Shown in pieces: positions 17,016 to 24,564 of a stretch of DNA of 64,000 bases (positions are counted from its first letter, which is position 1; each line of letters opens with the position of its first letter). Source of the DNA: Kiritimatiellia bacterium (lineage in GTDB: Bacteria > Verrucomicrobiota > Kiritimatiellia > CAIQIC01 > JAGNIJ01). Below the pieces are notes generated by a model. That model was not told where the DNA came from. It did no database searches and saw only the letters and a list, made by a program, of their open reading frames with translations. Both the position numbers and the translations under genes were made by a program. The DNA lies in the NCBI GenBank assembly GCA_018001225.1, contig JAGNIJ010000013.1, forward strand, positions 1-64,000, given 5' to 3'.

Positions 17016-17870
17016 ATGCGTCATCGAAAGTACGCGGCGACCGGGTATCTCGTTGCCGTCCTGATCCTGGTCTCTTGCGCGGCGGCCCGCGCGCAGATCC
17101 CGGGCGCACGCCTCGTGACGGCCCATCCCTTCTTCATGAAGACATGGACCACGACGTCCTACGTGGACTTCCGCGTCCACGCGGAGAAACAAGGCGCGCC
17201 GTCGGACCACGAGGTCTTCGTGGAGTACGGCGGCGCGCCGACCTGGACGCGCGTCCCGCTCGCTCTCGAGGGGGATTACGGCGACCACCTGACGTTCACG
17301 GGGCGGCTGCAGGGCCTCTCCATCGCGGAATTCCGGGTGGGCTGCCGGATGCCGAACGGTGTCGTCTGGTACGACGACAACTCCGGACAGCACTATAAAA
17401 TCTCGGCATGGAACATGTCCTATCCGCCGTACATGGACTACACCCTCGGCGCGGCCGGCAACACGGTCGGCCTGATCGAGGCACAGCGCACGTACACCGT
17501 CACGAACGGCTGGCCGTTCGTGGGCTTGAAGGGGAAGATCGCCGTCCAGGCGTTGTTTCCCGTGGATTCGGGCACGCCCCATCAGACCACCGTCCATGTG
17601 CATATCAAGATGGGCGGGGCCTGGGCCGTGGTGCCGGCGCACTATGTTTCGACGCTCAATGTCGAGCCCGGCAGTCCGGGGCATGTCCAGATATGGGAGT
17701 TCGACGCGCCCTGGACGATCAATCCCTGGATCGCCTGGCAGTTCTGGCTCCCGTTGGAATTCGAGATCGTGCGCGAGTGGAACGTGAACGGCTCGGTCAT
17801 CCCGTACGTGGACGACAACTTCGCCTGCGGCTACCTCATGGAATTCGGCGTGACAGACCGGATCCAATGA
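17016..17870 (+). CDS. Secreted carbohydrate-binding-like protein (paralogue)
   Basis: Exported protein of 284 residues with a signal peptide of about 30 residues (MRHRKYAATGYLVAVLILVSC..., cleavage near ARAQI). Two beta-rich domains; WYDDNSGQHYK near residue 117 matches the (W/Y)-D-N-x-G-x-x-Y core of CBM21/53-like starch-binding domains. YVDDNFACGYLM near the C-terminus parallels YLDANFGQAYVM of the divergent gene at 15990-16814. AAAGGAGAGC precedes the ATG. Transcribed away from the amylase operon from its own predicted promoter at 16919-16946. Inferred role: glucan binding at the cell surface or in the periplasm. No catalytic residues recognised. Confidence 0.65.
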   Translation: MRHRKYAATGYLVAVLILVSCAAARAQIPGARLVTAHPFFMKTWTTTSYVDFRVHAEKQGAPSDHEVFVEYGGAPTWTRVPLALEGDYGDHLTFTGRLQGLSIAEFRVGCRMPNGVVWYDDNSGQHYKISAWNMSYPPYMDYTLGAAGNTVGLIEAQRTYTVTNGWPFVGLKGKIAVQALFPVDSGTPHQTTVHVHIKMGGAWAVVPAHYVSTLNVEPGSPGHVQIWEFDAPWTINPWIAWQFWLPLEFEIVREWNVNGSVIPYVDDNFACGYLMEFGVTDRIQ

Positions 17871-17897
17871 TTCCGGCCGCATCGGCGGCCCCTCGCA

Positions 17898-17925
17898 CAA
17901 TAAAGGCCGGCCGAGCCGGGTTACA
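17898..17925 (+). promoter_or_regulatory. Putative ECF-type promoter (site A)
   Basis: CAATAA (17898-17903), 16 bp, GTTACA (17920-17925), ahead of the Ser-rich lipoprotein gene; leader about 37 nt. Together with site C it defines the best consensus. Confidence 0.65.
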
Positions 17926-17968
17926 ACCTGTGAGGACCGGAGTGAAAAAAGGAATCAAGGAGAGGACG

Positions 17969-18520
17969 ATGAAGACCACATGGTTCAGAATGATCGGGGT
18001 GATCGTGACCGCGGGCGCCCTGGCCTGCCTGTCGGCCTGCGAGGATTCGGACGACGATAAAGGGAGTTCTTCCGGGACGGCGGCGGGCACCTCGTCCGGC
18101 GGCTCTTCCGGCGGCTCGGGGAGCCAGACCTCCCAGGGCAGTTCGTCGCAAGGCAACTCGCAGCAAAACAGCTCGTCACAGAGCACGCCCAAAGAGGAGC
18201 CGCCCGCGCTGGCCAAGTCCGAGCTGGTCGGAACCTGGCAGGCGGCGCGGGAATCCAAGGGAGCCGACGAGGTGCAATACACCTTCACGCTCCAGGCGGA
18301 CGGATCCGCGGTCTATGCGACCACGACCTATATGCAACTTACAAACCTGCTGACCGGCGAGACGACCGACGGCGCGGTCCAGTCGCACACCACGGGCAGT
18401 TGGGACCTGGGCGGCCTGACGCTGATCCTGGTCAGCCCCACGCCCGAGATGGACGGCCAGGGCGAGGTGCAGAACAAGAACCGGGTCGTCATCAACGGGC
18501 GGACCTTCACCAAGCCATGA
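17969..18520 (+). CDS. Lipoprotein with Ser/Gly/Gln linker
   Basis: Predicted lipoprotein of 183 residues. The signal peptide ends in a lipobox (LACLSAC, Cys at residue 24), followed by an acidic EDSDDDK patch; a tether of about 45 residues made almost only of Ser, Gly, Gln and Thr; and a C-terminal beta domain of about 105 residues starting at ELVGTWQAARESKG. The opening G-T-W and the overall pattern recall small lipocalin-like domains that begin with GTW, but this is a weak resemblance. AAGGAGAGGACG precedes the ATG. The gene ends 9 bp before a REP-like element. Function unknown; membership of the predicted sigma-factor regulon is its best context. Confidence 0.75.
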   Translation: MKTTWFRMIGVIVTAGALACLSACEDSDDDKGSSSGTAAGTSSGGSSGGSGSQTSQGSSSQGNSQQNSSSQSTPKEEPPALAKSELVGTWQAARESKGADEVQYTFTLQADGSAVYATTTYMQLTNLLTGETTDGAVQSHTTGSWDLGGLTLILVSPTPEMDGQGEVQNKNRVVINGRTFTKP

Positions 18521-18529
18521 TCCCGCCGA

Positions 18530-18660
18530 GTAGCCCGGCCTCGCCCCCGAGGCCGGGCGGCCCCCGGGTCGGGGGCGACCCGGGGCTACTCCGGCACGCC
18601 ATCCACGCATCGACCGCCGCCATCCGAGTAGCCCGGCCTCGCCCTCGAGGCCGGGGCTAC
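18530..18660. repeat. REP-like palindromes, one flank of the RAYT gene
   Basis: A 60-bp element (18530-18589) made of two hairpins, bounded by GTAG and CTAC, is followed by a 38-bp spacer (18590-18627) and a 33-bp single-hairpin element (18628-18660). The hairpin arms are GCCCGGCCTCG/CGAGGCCGGGC and CCCGGGTCG/CGACCCGGG. The same spacer sequence recurs at 19356-19393 on the other side of the transposase gene. Confidence 0.85.
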
Positions 18661-18672
18661 GAGATGAGGATA

Positions 18673-19266
18673 TCAACCGGCCCATGGCCAGTCTTCGGGC
18701 CTGGCCGCCAATCCCGCGCGCACCGGATTGTTTCGGATGTAGGCGACGATCTTGTCGTCTTCCTGCGCGCTTCGCGACCAGTGATCAAACCATTCCCGCT
18801 GCCAGAATCTTTGGCCAACACGCCCCAAACGCTGATTCGCCTCCCGCCCCGTGCACCGCTTGAAGCGGCGCATGACGTCCGACAGGGACAACGTCCCGCA
18901 GCGGAAGAACAAGTGCAGATGATTAGGCATCACCGCATACGCCATGACATGCCAGTATCCGGCCCGCTCATAACACCGGATGGTTTCCACAACATAGTCG
19001 GCCGCTCCCCTGTCGCGCAACCAGGCGTCCCCATGATGAGCATCGAGCCATCTCTCGATTTCCTTGAAATACTGTTGCGCGGCTTGCCGCTGGTCCTTCT
19101 TGTCGACTTGCTTGAGCTGCATGGCCAGGGCGTCGGCCACCCTTTGCGGCAGACTTCCGGCCAGATGATGTGTCACGAAGTATCGGCCATCCGCTACTTC
19201 CCAATGAGGGAGCGCCCCCCGCCAGAATAAAATCGTCTGGGGGTTTCGATTCACACGCTGGAGCAT
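18673..19266 (-). CDS. REP-associated tyrosine transposase (RAYT)
   Basis: Y1-transposase-family protein of 197 residues. Seen: YFVTHHLAG in the first strand, the metal-binding NHLHLFF (H116, H118), RFWQREWFDH, and the C-terminal helix IVAYIRNNPVRAG with the likely catalytic Tyr176, ending EDWPWAG as many RAYTs do. In known RAYTs the enzyme nicks single-stranded REP palindromes in cis. Here five REP-like elements lie directly on both sides (18530-18660 and 19297-19502), making a compact REP/RAYT unit. The start was taken at 19266; an in-frame ORF runs further upstream but that part is REP DNA. No frameshift is seen, so it looks intact. Confidence 0.9.
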   Translation of the reverse strand: MLQRVNRNPQTILFWRGALPHWEVADGRYFVTHHLAGSLPQRVADALAMQLKQVDKKDQRQAAQQYFKEIERWLDAHHGDAWLRDRGAADYVVETIRCYERAGYWHVMAYAVMPNHLHLFFRCGTLSLSDVMRRFKRCTGREANQRLGRVGQRFWQREWFDHWSRSAQEDDKIVAYIRNNPVRAGLAARPEDWPWAG

Positions 19267-19296
19267 ATCAAACGGGTTGGTGCCCGGCGAATCCGA

Positions 19297-19502
19297 GTAG
19301 CCCGGCCCCGCCCCCGAGGCCGGGCAACCCCGGGTCGGGGGCGACCCGGGGCTACTCCGGCACGCCATCCACGCATCGACCGCCGCCATCCGAGTAGCCC
19401 GGCCTTGCCCCCAAGGCCGGGCGGCCCCGGGTCGGGGGCGACCCGGGGCTACTCCGACTCGCCATCCAAGTAGCCCGGCCTCGCCCCCGAGGCCGGGGCT
19501 AC
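19297..19502. repeat. REP-like palindromes, other flank of the RAYT gene
   Basis: Two 59-bp double-hairpin elements (19297-19355 and 19394-19452) and one 33-bp single-hairpin element (19470-19502), all bounded by GTAG...CTAC. The spacer 19356-19393 is identical to that on the other flank. The last element reaches into the stop codon of the next gene (TAG at 19499-19501), so the repeat supplies that stop. Confidence 0.85.
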
Positions 19503-22366
19503 GGCTTTCGGACCCGCAGGCGGAAGAACCGGCGCTCGTCCGGATACGCGTTGGTGAACCAGAGCGCGGCATCCGCGCCGGGCAGGTTGGTGCCGCCCGT
19601 GACGGCTTCCCAAGAGCCGGTCACGGCCGGGGCGGAGAATACATCGTACTCCCGCCCGGCGACGCCCATCCAGCGAAGCACGGGATCCGGCCCCGCGCGG
19701 AGCGCCTCCATCATGAACCGGGCGGCGGCGTTCGTGGCGTCCGTGCCCGCCGTGACCTCGTCGACGTCGGGCATGCCGTCGCCGTCGGAATCGGAAAACG
19801 GATGCACAAACTCATACGCGCCGATATCGAGCCGGCTCGTCCCGTCGCCGTTCCCGTCCAGGGGGCGCGAGACACCGGAGACATCGCGGCCGACGGACGG
19901 GAGATTCGTTCCGCCATCTATGGCCGGGCTGTTGGTCCGCAGCCGCGCGTCGAACGCGGCCAGGGTCATGTTGGACAGTTGCGGGCCCTGGCAGAGGTCA
20001 TGGGCGCCGACAGGACACGGATCGCCCTTCACGTCCGTGATGATGGAGTAGTCCAGGTCGAACGGCGAGGCCGGGAAGCCCTCGTCGTACGTCAGGCAGG
20101 TGTTCTCGAAGGGCTGCAGGAAATCGGTGTGCCCGACGAAGATGTTGTTGCGCAACGTCACGGCTTCCGAGCCGTTGCAATTCGTGCCCATGCAGGACGC
20201 AATGACGAGGCAGTCGCCCTCGCTGGTGATCGTGCAGTTCAGAATGGACGCCGCGTTGGTCGGCGCGAGCGAGAGCGACACGGCGTTGCCGCCCGCCCGG
20301 CAGGGGTCCACGTTGTACGTGAACGGCTTGCCGTCGAAGAAGGCGCAACTCCCCACCACGACGCAGTTGTCGATCTGCGCGGGGCCGGATGTCTTCAACT
20401 GGTTTCCGGCGTTGCCCTCCGCCAGGGTCCGGCTGATGAGGATCGACGAGCCCGGCTCGCGCACGTACAGCAGGTCCAGGCCGTCGGACGTGTTGTACCG
20501 GAAGGCGCAGTCCACGAAGATCCAGTTCCCTCCCGTCTGGCCCGTGCCGAGCCCGTCGCCGTACCCGCCCGCGGTCTGCGCCCAGCAGCCCGTGGGCTGG
20601 CCGCCGGGCCAGGTCTCGCCGCAGCCGTTCCACTCAACGACGAAACCGCTGAAGAACATCGTGCCGGTGTTGCCGTCGTCCCCGAGGATATCGCCATCCC
20701 AACCCACCAGCCCGTTCCCGGCCAGCCGCACGTCCTCCACCGTCCAATCCGCCAGCCGCCCGGCCTGGATGCCCGCGTCCGCCAGCCCGTGAATATTGAG
20801 GTCGTGAAGATACACGTTCTTCGCGTCCTGCGCGTAGATGCCGCGCTGGCACCAGTCGCCGTACGGAAAGCTGTCGCGGTCGCAAGGGATCGCTCCCGAA
20901 TGAAACTCGACGCAGCCTTCGTGATCCGTCAGCTCCAGGCACCCGATTTCCACGTTCGTCGAGCCGGTCAGGTTGAAGATGAACGTCGCCCGCTCCGTAC
21001 CCCACAGCTCCGGCTTGTTCGTGCAACCGGAATCCCAGCCCGCGCCGAGGATGCGCGTCGGGTGCTGCGGGTCCGGCCCGCTCGGGACCGGCGGCATGGT
21101 GCATTCCCACGGCCAGCCGCTATCGCAGGCATCCGCTCCCGGCGCACCGTAGCCCATCCTGTAGCTGCCCGGCCCGATGATCAGCGTGTCGCCGCCCGCA
21201 ATGTTCGACGGCCCGCCGGGCGGCAGGGCGCGGAACGGGTGGTCCCACGCACACGGCTGGCACTCGCCGCTCCCCGGGTACGGCGCGTCCACCAATCCGC
21301 TGCACTGCTGCGTGGATCCGCCGTCGGGCCGCACGTAGTACGTCGTCCCGCTGCCCGCCTCGCCGACCGTGATGGTGATGGATTCCTCGTCCGAGCCTCC
21401 CCGCCCGTCGCTGACGTGGAAGAGCACGCCGGCAAAAACGCCCGTCTGTCCGGCCGCCGGCGTCCAGGAGAACTGCGGAGACGTAAATGCCGCGCCCGGA
21501 GGGAGATTCGACGCGGTGTACGCCGGGGGATCGCCGTCCAGATCCGTCGCGCTGACCGTGAATTGCAGTTCCTGTCCCAACGTGACGTTGCGATTTCCGA
21601 TCGGCGCAAGCACGGGCGGGAGGTTGGTCGGCGGCGTGTCGGGCAGGTCGTAGACCACGCGCAGTTGCGGCCGGTTGGACGGCGCGGCGGCGTCGGACGT
21701 GAACAGGTCGCCGCGCAAGGTGTCATCGGTTTCCGCCCGGACCAGCCAGCCGAGGTTGGCTGCGGGTGTTTGCACAAAGGCCGTGACGGCGGTGGTCATG
21801 TCGAGCTCGATCCATTCCGTTGTTCCCGCGACGTGCCAGGCGCGGGACGTGGCCGACGTGACGTCCGTCACGCGGCCACCGGCCGCCGTCCACGCCACGT
21901 TCGGCCGCTTGTACGCGGCGCAACCGAAGGCGTTCGTCGGGTCGGCGATGCCGTAGTCGGCGTCGGTCGCGTTCGTGTTCTCCTGCCACATCCCGGTCCC
22001 GGACGGATCGCCCAGCCGGTACGCCGCGAGGTACCCGGACGTCGACTCGAACTCGTTCGGCGCGAACCGGATCCGCAGCGTGGCGGAGGAAACGGACGCA
22101 TAAGCAGGGATCGCAGAAATATCGAACCACAGCAGTGTCGCGCCCTCGCTATCCGCCCAGCGCGGGTCCAGGGCCGGGTCGCGGCCGAGGGACTGCATGC
22201 CGAAGGTGTGGCCGGTCAGCGAACGGAGGGTCGAATCCAGAGACTGCGTGTACGTGCCGGACGGCGACACGCCCTTCTGGAACACGCCCGTAACCAGGAC
22301 CGCCCCGGCCGGCCCGGCGCATCCCACCCAGAAAAGCAGCCCGATGGTCATTCCCTTGATGGACAT
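19499..22366 (-). CDS. Secreted DNRLRE / beta-helix protein
   Basis: Exported protein of 955 residues with signal peptide MSIKGMTIGLLFWVGCAGPAGA. Domains in order: a DNRLRE-type beta-sandwich (about 25-240; SLGRDPALDPRWAD, STLRIRF, WIELDMTTAVTAFV), an Ig-like cadherin/PKD-type domain (about 250-335; LAPIGNRNVTLGQELQFTVSATDLDGDPP), then a long right-handed beta-helix with many Cys (about 340-800), a choice-of-anchor-Q-like end (SPAIDGGTNLPS...DIGAYEF), a DSDGDGMPD calcium motif and an FFRLRVRKP tail. AGGAGACG precedes the ATG. The final TAG comes from a REP-like element. Divergent from the ECF sigma gene and preceded by its motif at 22440-22467. Role inferred: extracellular adhesion or polysaccharide binding. 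Confidence 0.85.
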   Translation of the reverse strand: MSIKGMTIGLLFWVGCAGPAGAVLVTGVFQKGVSPSGTYTQSLDSTLRSLTGHTFGMQSLGRDPALDPRWADSEGATLLWFDISAIPAYASVSSATLRIRFAPNEFESTSGYLAAYRLGDPSGTGMWQENTNATDADYGIADPTNAFGCAAYKRPNVAWTAAGGRVTDVTSATSRAWHVAGTTEWIELDMTTAVTAFVQTPAANLGWLVRAETDDTLRGDLFTSDAAAPSNRPQLRVVYDLPDTPPTNLPPVLAPIGNRNVTLGQELQFTVSATDLDGDPPAYTASNLPPGAAFTSPQFSWTPAAGQTGVFAGVLFHVSDGRGGSDEESITITVGEAGSGTTYYVRPDGGSTQQCSGLVDAPYPGSGECQPCAWDHPFRALPPGGPSNIAGGDTLIIGPGSYRMGYGAPGADACDSGWPWECTMPPVPSGPDPQHPTRILGAGWDSGCTNKPELWGTERATFIFNLTGSTNVEIGCLELTDHEGCVEFHSGAIPCDRDSFPYGDWCQRGIYAQDAKNVYLHDLNIHGLADAGIQAGRLADWTVEDVRLAGNGLVGWDGDILGDDGNTGTMFFSGFVVEWNGCGETWPGGQPTGCWAQTAGGYGDGLGTGQTGGNWIFVDCAFRYNTSDGLDLLYVREPGSSILISRTLAEGNAGNQLKTSGPAQIDNCVVVGSCAFFDGKPFTYNVDPCRAGGNAVSLSLAPTNAASILNCTITSEGDCLVIASCMGTNCNGSEAVTLRNNIFVGHTDFLQPFENTCLTYDEGFPASPFDLDYSIITDVKGDPCPVGAHDLCQGPQLSNMTLAAFDARLRTNSPAIDGGTNLPSVGRDVSGVSRPLDGNGDGTSRLDIGAYEFVHPFSDSDGDGMPDVDEVTAGTDATNAAARFMMEALRAGPDPVLRWMGVAGREYDVFSAPAVTGSWEAVTGGTNLPGADAALWFTNAYPDERRFFRLRVRKP

Positions 22367-22439
22367 GATCGTCTCCTGCCAGGCTGCTCAAGAACATACC
22401 CCTCGGCCCGGCCCGGCGTCAGGCCCGGGGTTCATTCGC

Positions 22440-22467
22440 TACTACCCTCCTGTCGTGCGCTTTATTG
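22440..22467 (-). promoter_or_regulatory. Putative ECF-type promoter (site D)
   Basis: Minus strand: CAATAA (22467-22462), 16 bp, GTAGTA (22445-22440), upstream of the DNRLRE/beta-helix gene, with a leader of about 67 nt. Confidence 0.6.
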
Positions 22468-22542
22468 CTGCTCTTCCCGGCGCACAACGGCTTGACGCCG
22501 GGGAAGGCGAGGGGCAGGCTTGCGGCATCCGGGGGAGGCCGG

Positions 22543-22570
22543 CAATAGAATCCGCATGGCCGAGGTTTCA
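22543..22570 (+). promoter_or_regulatory. Putative autoregulatory promoter overlapping the sigma gene start (site F)
   Basis: CAATAG (22543-22548), 16 bp, GTTTCA (22565-22570). The ATG at 22556 lies in the spacer, so if this promoter is used, translation from its transcript would have to start further in, for example at the TTG at 22604 with GGAGG 17 nt upstream. It may instead be a chance match. Confidence 0.35.
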
Positions 22571-23146
22571 CATAGCGGAACGGAGGACCAACTCGACAAC
22601 GAGTTGATTGGGTCGTGGCGCGCGGGCCGCGAGGCGGCCCTGGAAGAGCTGTTAAGAAGATATCAAACGCGAATCTTCAGTTTCCTCTGCCGGATGCTGC
22701 GGAACTCGCACGACGCGGAGGACGCCGCCCAGGAGGCCTTCATCCGGGCGGCGACGAAGCTGCACCGGTTCGACGAGGCGAAGGGGACGTTTAAAAGCTG
22801 GATGTTTCAGATCGCGTACCGGGAGGGCCTGCGAATGGCCGGGAAGCGAAAGCGGTTGCCCGTCGGGGAATCCGCGTGGGCGGAACATGATGCCCCCGCC
22901 CCCGAGGCCGTGGACCCGGCGCCTTCTCCCGGCCGGCAACTGGAAGAGCAGGAGACCGCCGCGCTGGTCGCGCGGGCCGTGGACAGCCTGCCCGACGCGG
23001 AAAAGCAGGTGGTCCTGATGCGGACGTACTCGGGGCTGCGGTTCCGCGAGATCGCGGAGCTCATGAAGACCCCCTTGAATACGACACTGGGCCGGATGCA
23101 CAATGCATCGCAGCGCTTGAAAAAATGGTTCGGCGAGGCGCCATGA
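22556..23146 (+). CDS. ECF-family RNA polymerase sigma factor
   Basis: Cytoplasmic sigma factor of 196 residues. Region 2 (about 15-95) has the LIGSWRAGREAALEELLRRY opening, HDAEDAAQEAFIRA and GTFKSWMFQIAYR; region 4 (about 135-190) has LPDAEKQVVLMRTYSGLRFREIA and a helix-turn-helix. No region 1 or 3, hence ECF class. The start is uncertain: ATG 22556 has only a distant GGGGGAGG (22531-22538), and a TTG at 22520 or 22604 is possible. Its stop overlaps the anti-sigma start by ATGA, and the third gene overlaps likewise: a three-gene operon. I infer that it drives the CAATA(A/G)-N16-GTTACA promoters of nearby secreted-protein genes. Confidence 0.92.
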   Translation: MAEVSHSGTEDQLDNELIGSWRAGREAALEELLRRYQTRIFSFLCRMLRNSHDAEDAAQEAFIRAATKLHRFDEAKGTFKSWMFQIAYREGLRMAGKRKRLPVGESAWAEHDAPAPEAVDPAPSPGRQLEEQETAALVARAVDSLPDAEKQVVLMRTYSGLRFREIAELMKTPLNTTLGRMHNASQRLKKWFGEAP

Positions 23147-23880
23147 AGATCAGCCATGAAGAGCTCCTGCTGTACGCGAGCGGCGAGTTACCGCCGGACC
23201 GCGCCGCGCGGGTCGAGGAAGCCCTGCGCTCCGATCCCGGGGCGCGGCGGGCGCTGGCCGAACTCCGGGACCAGGAGGCGCAACTGGCGCGCCTGCCGCT
23301 GCTGGAACCGGGACGCGACCTGGTGGCCCCCGCCCTTGCGGCCGCGCGCCGGCCCCGGCTCCTGGTTTTCCCCGCGCCCCTGCTGGCGGCCGCGGCGGCG
23401 CTGCTGGCGCTGGGCGGCCTGCTCTGGGCGCTCTGGCTCCGGAAACCGGAAGTCCAGGTGGCCCGGGAGGAGATCGCCCCGGCGCCGGGCGCCATCGCCA
23501 GCGACGAGGAACTCGGCGAGCGCATCGCCCGGCTCCGCGTCGCCGTGGGCGGCCTGGTCTCGCCCGAACCGGCGCGGACGGCCGAACCGGAGTTCTCTCC
23601 GGTCGCCGGCCTGCGCGGCCGCGTGGACCACCTCAAGGGCCTATGCCGCGCCCAGGGCGCCGGTCGCGAAACCTTGCCTGGAAGCGCCATGGACCGGCGC
23701 GTGCGGGACCTGAAATCGCGCCTGGAATCGGCGCGCGAAAACATCCTTTCCATCGAGATCCCGGCCGGGGACGAGATCGCCGGATGCCTTTCGACAATAA
23801 TCAACGCGGCGCGCGGGTATCTCCTTCAGAAAGGCGACATCCGCCCCGGTAGCGATCTCACAGAAAGGAGCGCGTCATGA
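23143..23880 (+). CDS. Membrane anti-sigma factor
   Basis: Inner-membrane protein of 245 residues with one transmembrane helix (about 73-99, [20 protein letters not shown]). The N-terminal cytoplasmic part (ELLLYASGELPPDRAARVEEAL) has the short helical pattern of anti-sigma domains but lacks the zinc-binding His-x3-Cys-x2-Cys of the ZAS class. The periplasmic part ends in a predicted coiled coil. It overlaps the sigma gene by 4 bp (ATGA) and the following gene by 4 bp. Role inferred from position and shape: holds the sigma factor inactive at the membrane until an envelope signal arrives. Confidence 0.75.
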   Translation: MKISHEELLLYASGELPPDRAARVEEALRSDPGARRALAELRDQEAQLARLPLLEPGRDLVAPALAAARRPRLLVFPAPLLAAAAALLALGGLLWALWLRKPEVQVAREEIAPAPGAIASDEELGERIARLRVAVGGLVSPEPARTAEPEFSPVAGLRGRVDHLKGLCRAQGAGRETLPGSAMDRRVRDLKSRLESARENILSIEIPAGDEIAGCLSTIINAARGYLLQKGDIRPGSDLTERSAS

Positions 23881-24449
23881 AAAGAAACTCGATGGCCATT
23901 CCGTTTGTGCTTGGCTGGCTGCTGGCGGCCGTGGTGTGCAGCGGGCAGGAACCACCCCCCCCGCCGGGCGAGCCCCCCCTGCCCTCCGAGAGGGAAACCC
24001 TGGCGTTTTTGGAGACTAACCTGCCCGATACGCTGCGGAATCTCCAGGAGTTGCGGCAGCACGAGCCGGAGATTTTCCAGCACGAGATCCGCATGCTGGG
24101 CCACATGGTGCGCCGTTACAACGAGTTAAAGCGCGTGGCTCCGGAGTTGGCCGCCGGCTTCCTGCGCGCCCAGCAGTTGGACGCCCAATGCCGGAAGACC
24201 GCCCAGGAACTGCGGCAGGCGACCGAGGAGGCACAGAAAACCCAGCTTCAGCAACGGCTCCAGGAGATGCTCAACGAGATATTCGACCTGCGCCTGGCCG
24301 AGCGCGAGTTGGAAGTCAAGAACCTCGAGCGGGAACTGAACAAGATCCGCACCATGCTGGAGACCCGCCGGCAGGCCAAGGAACAGATCGTCGAGCGCCG
24401 CCTGCGCGACCTGACCATGGAGGCCGACGAGGCCATGGGCTGGTGGTAA
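23877..24449 (+). CDS. Periplasmic coiled-coil protein, third gene of sigma operon
   Basis: Exported protein of 190 residues. Signal peptide MKRNSMAIPFVLGWLLAAVVCSG, then a Pro-rich stretch (EPPPPPGEPPLPSE) and a nearly all-helical body rich in Glu, Arg, Leu and Gln (about 45-185), with heptad-like spacing in LAERELEVKNLERELNKIR. This all-helical periplasmic plan recalls Spy/CpxP-like chaperone-sensors, though no LTxxQ motif is seen. The start overlaps the anti-sigma stop (ATGA). Inferred role: periplasmic partner that reports envelope state to the anti-sigma factor. No enzyme motif seen. Confidence 0.7.
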   Translation: MKRNSMAIPFVLGWLLAAVVCSGQEPPPPPGEPPLPSERETLAFLETNLPDTLRNLQELRQHEPEIFQHEIRMLGHMVRRYNELKRVAPELAAGFLRAQQLDAQCRKTAQELRQATEEAQKTQLQQRLQEMLNEIFDLRLAERELEVKNLERELNKIRTMLETRRQAKEQIVERRLRDLTMEADEAMGWW

Positions 24450-24564
24450 AAAAAGCGGAAGGCATATTGACAAAAAGCGCGCCGACCGACATTATATCCT
24501 TGTTTGAATGCCGTTGCGGCCTCATGGGTAGGGGCCGCCCCAGGCACCAGGCGGGAGGAATACA

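Noticed and set aside
18530..19502. Possible CRISPR array
   Set aside because: Repeats are strongly palindromic, of two lengths, flank a transposase gene and share the same spacer, unlike a CRISPR with unique spacers.
22520..22555. Upstream TTG start for the ECF sigma gene
   Set aside because: It would add 12 residues unlike any sigma N-terminus and has no ribosome-binding site; ATG 22556 was kept despite its own weak site.
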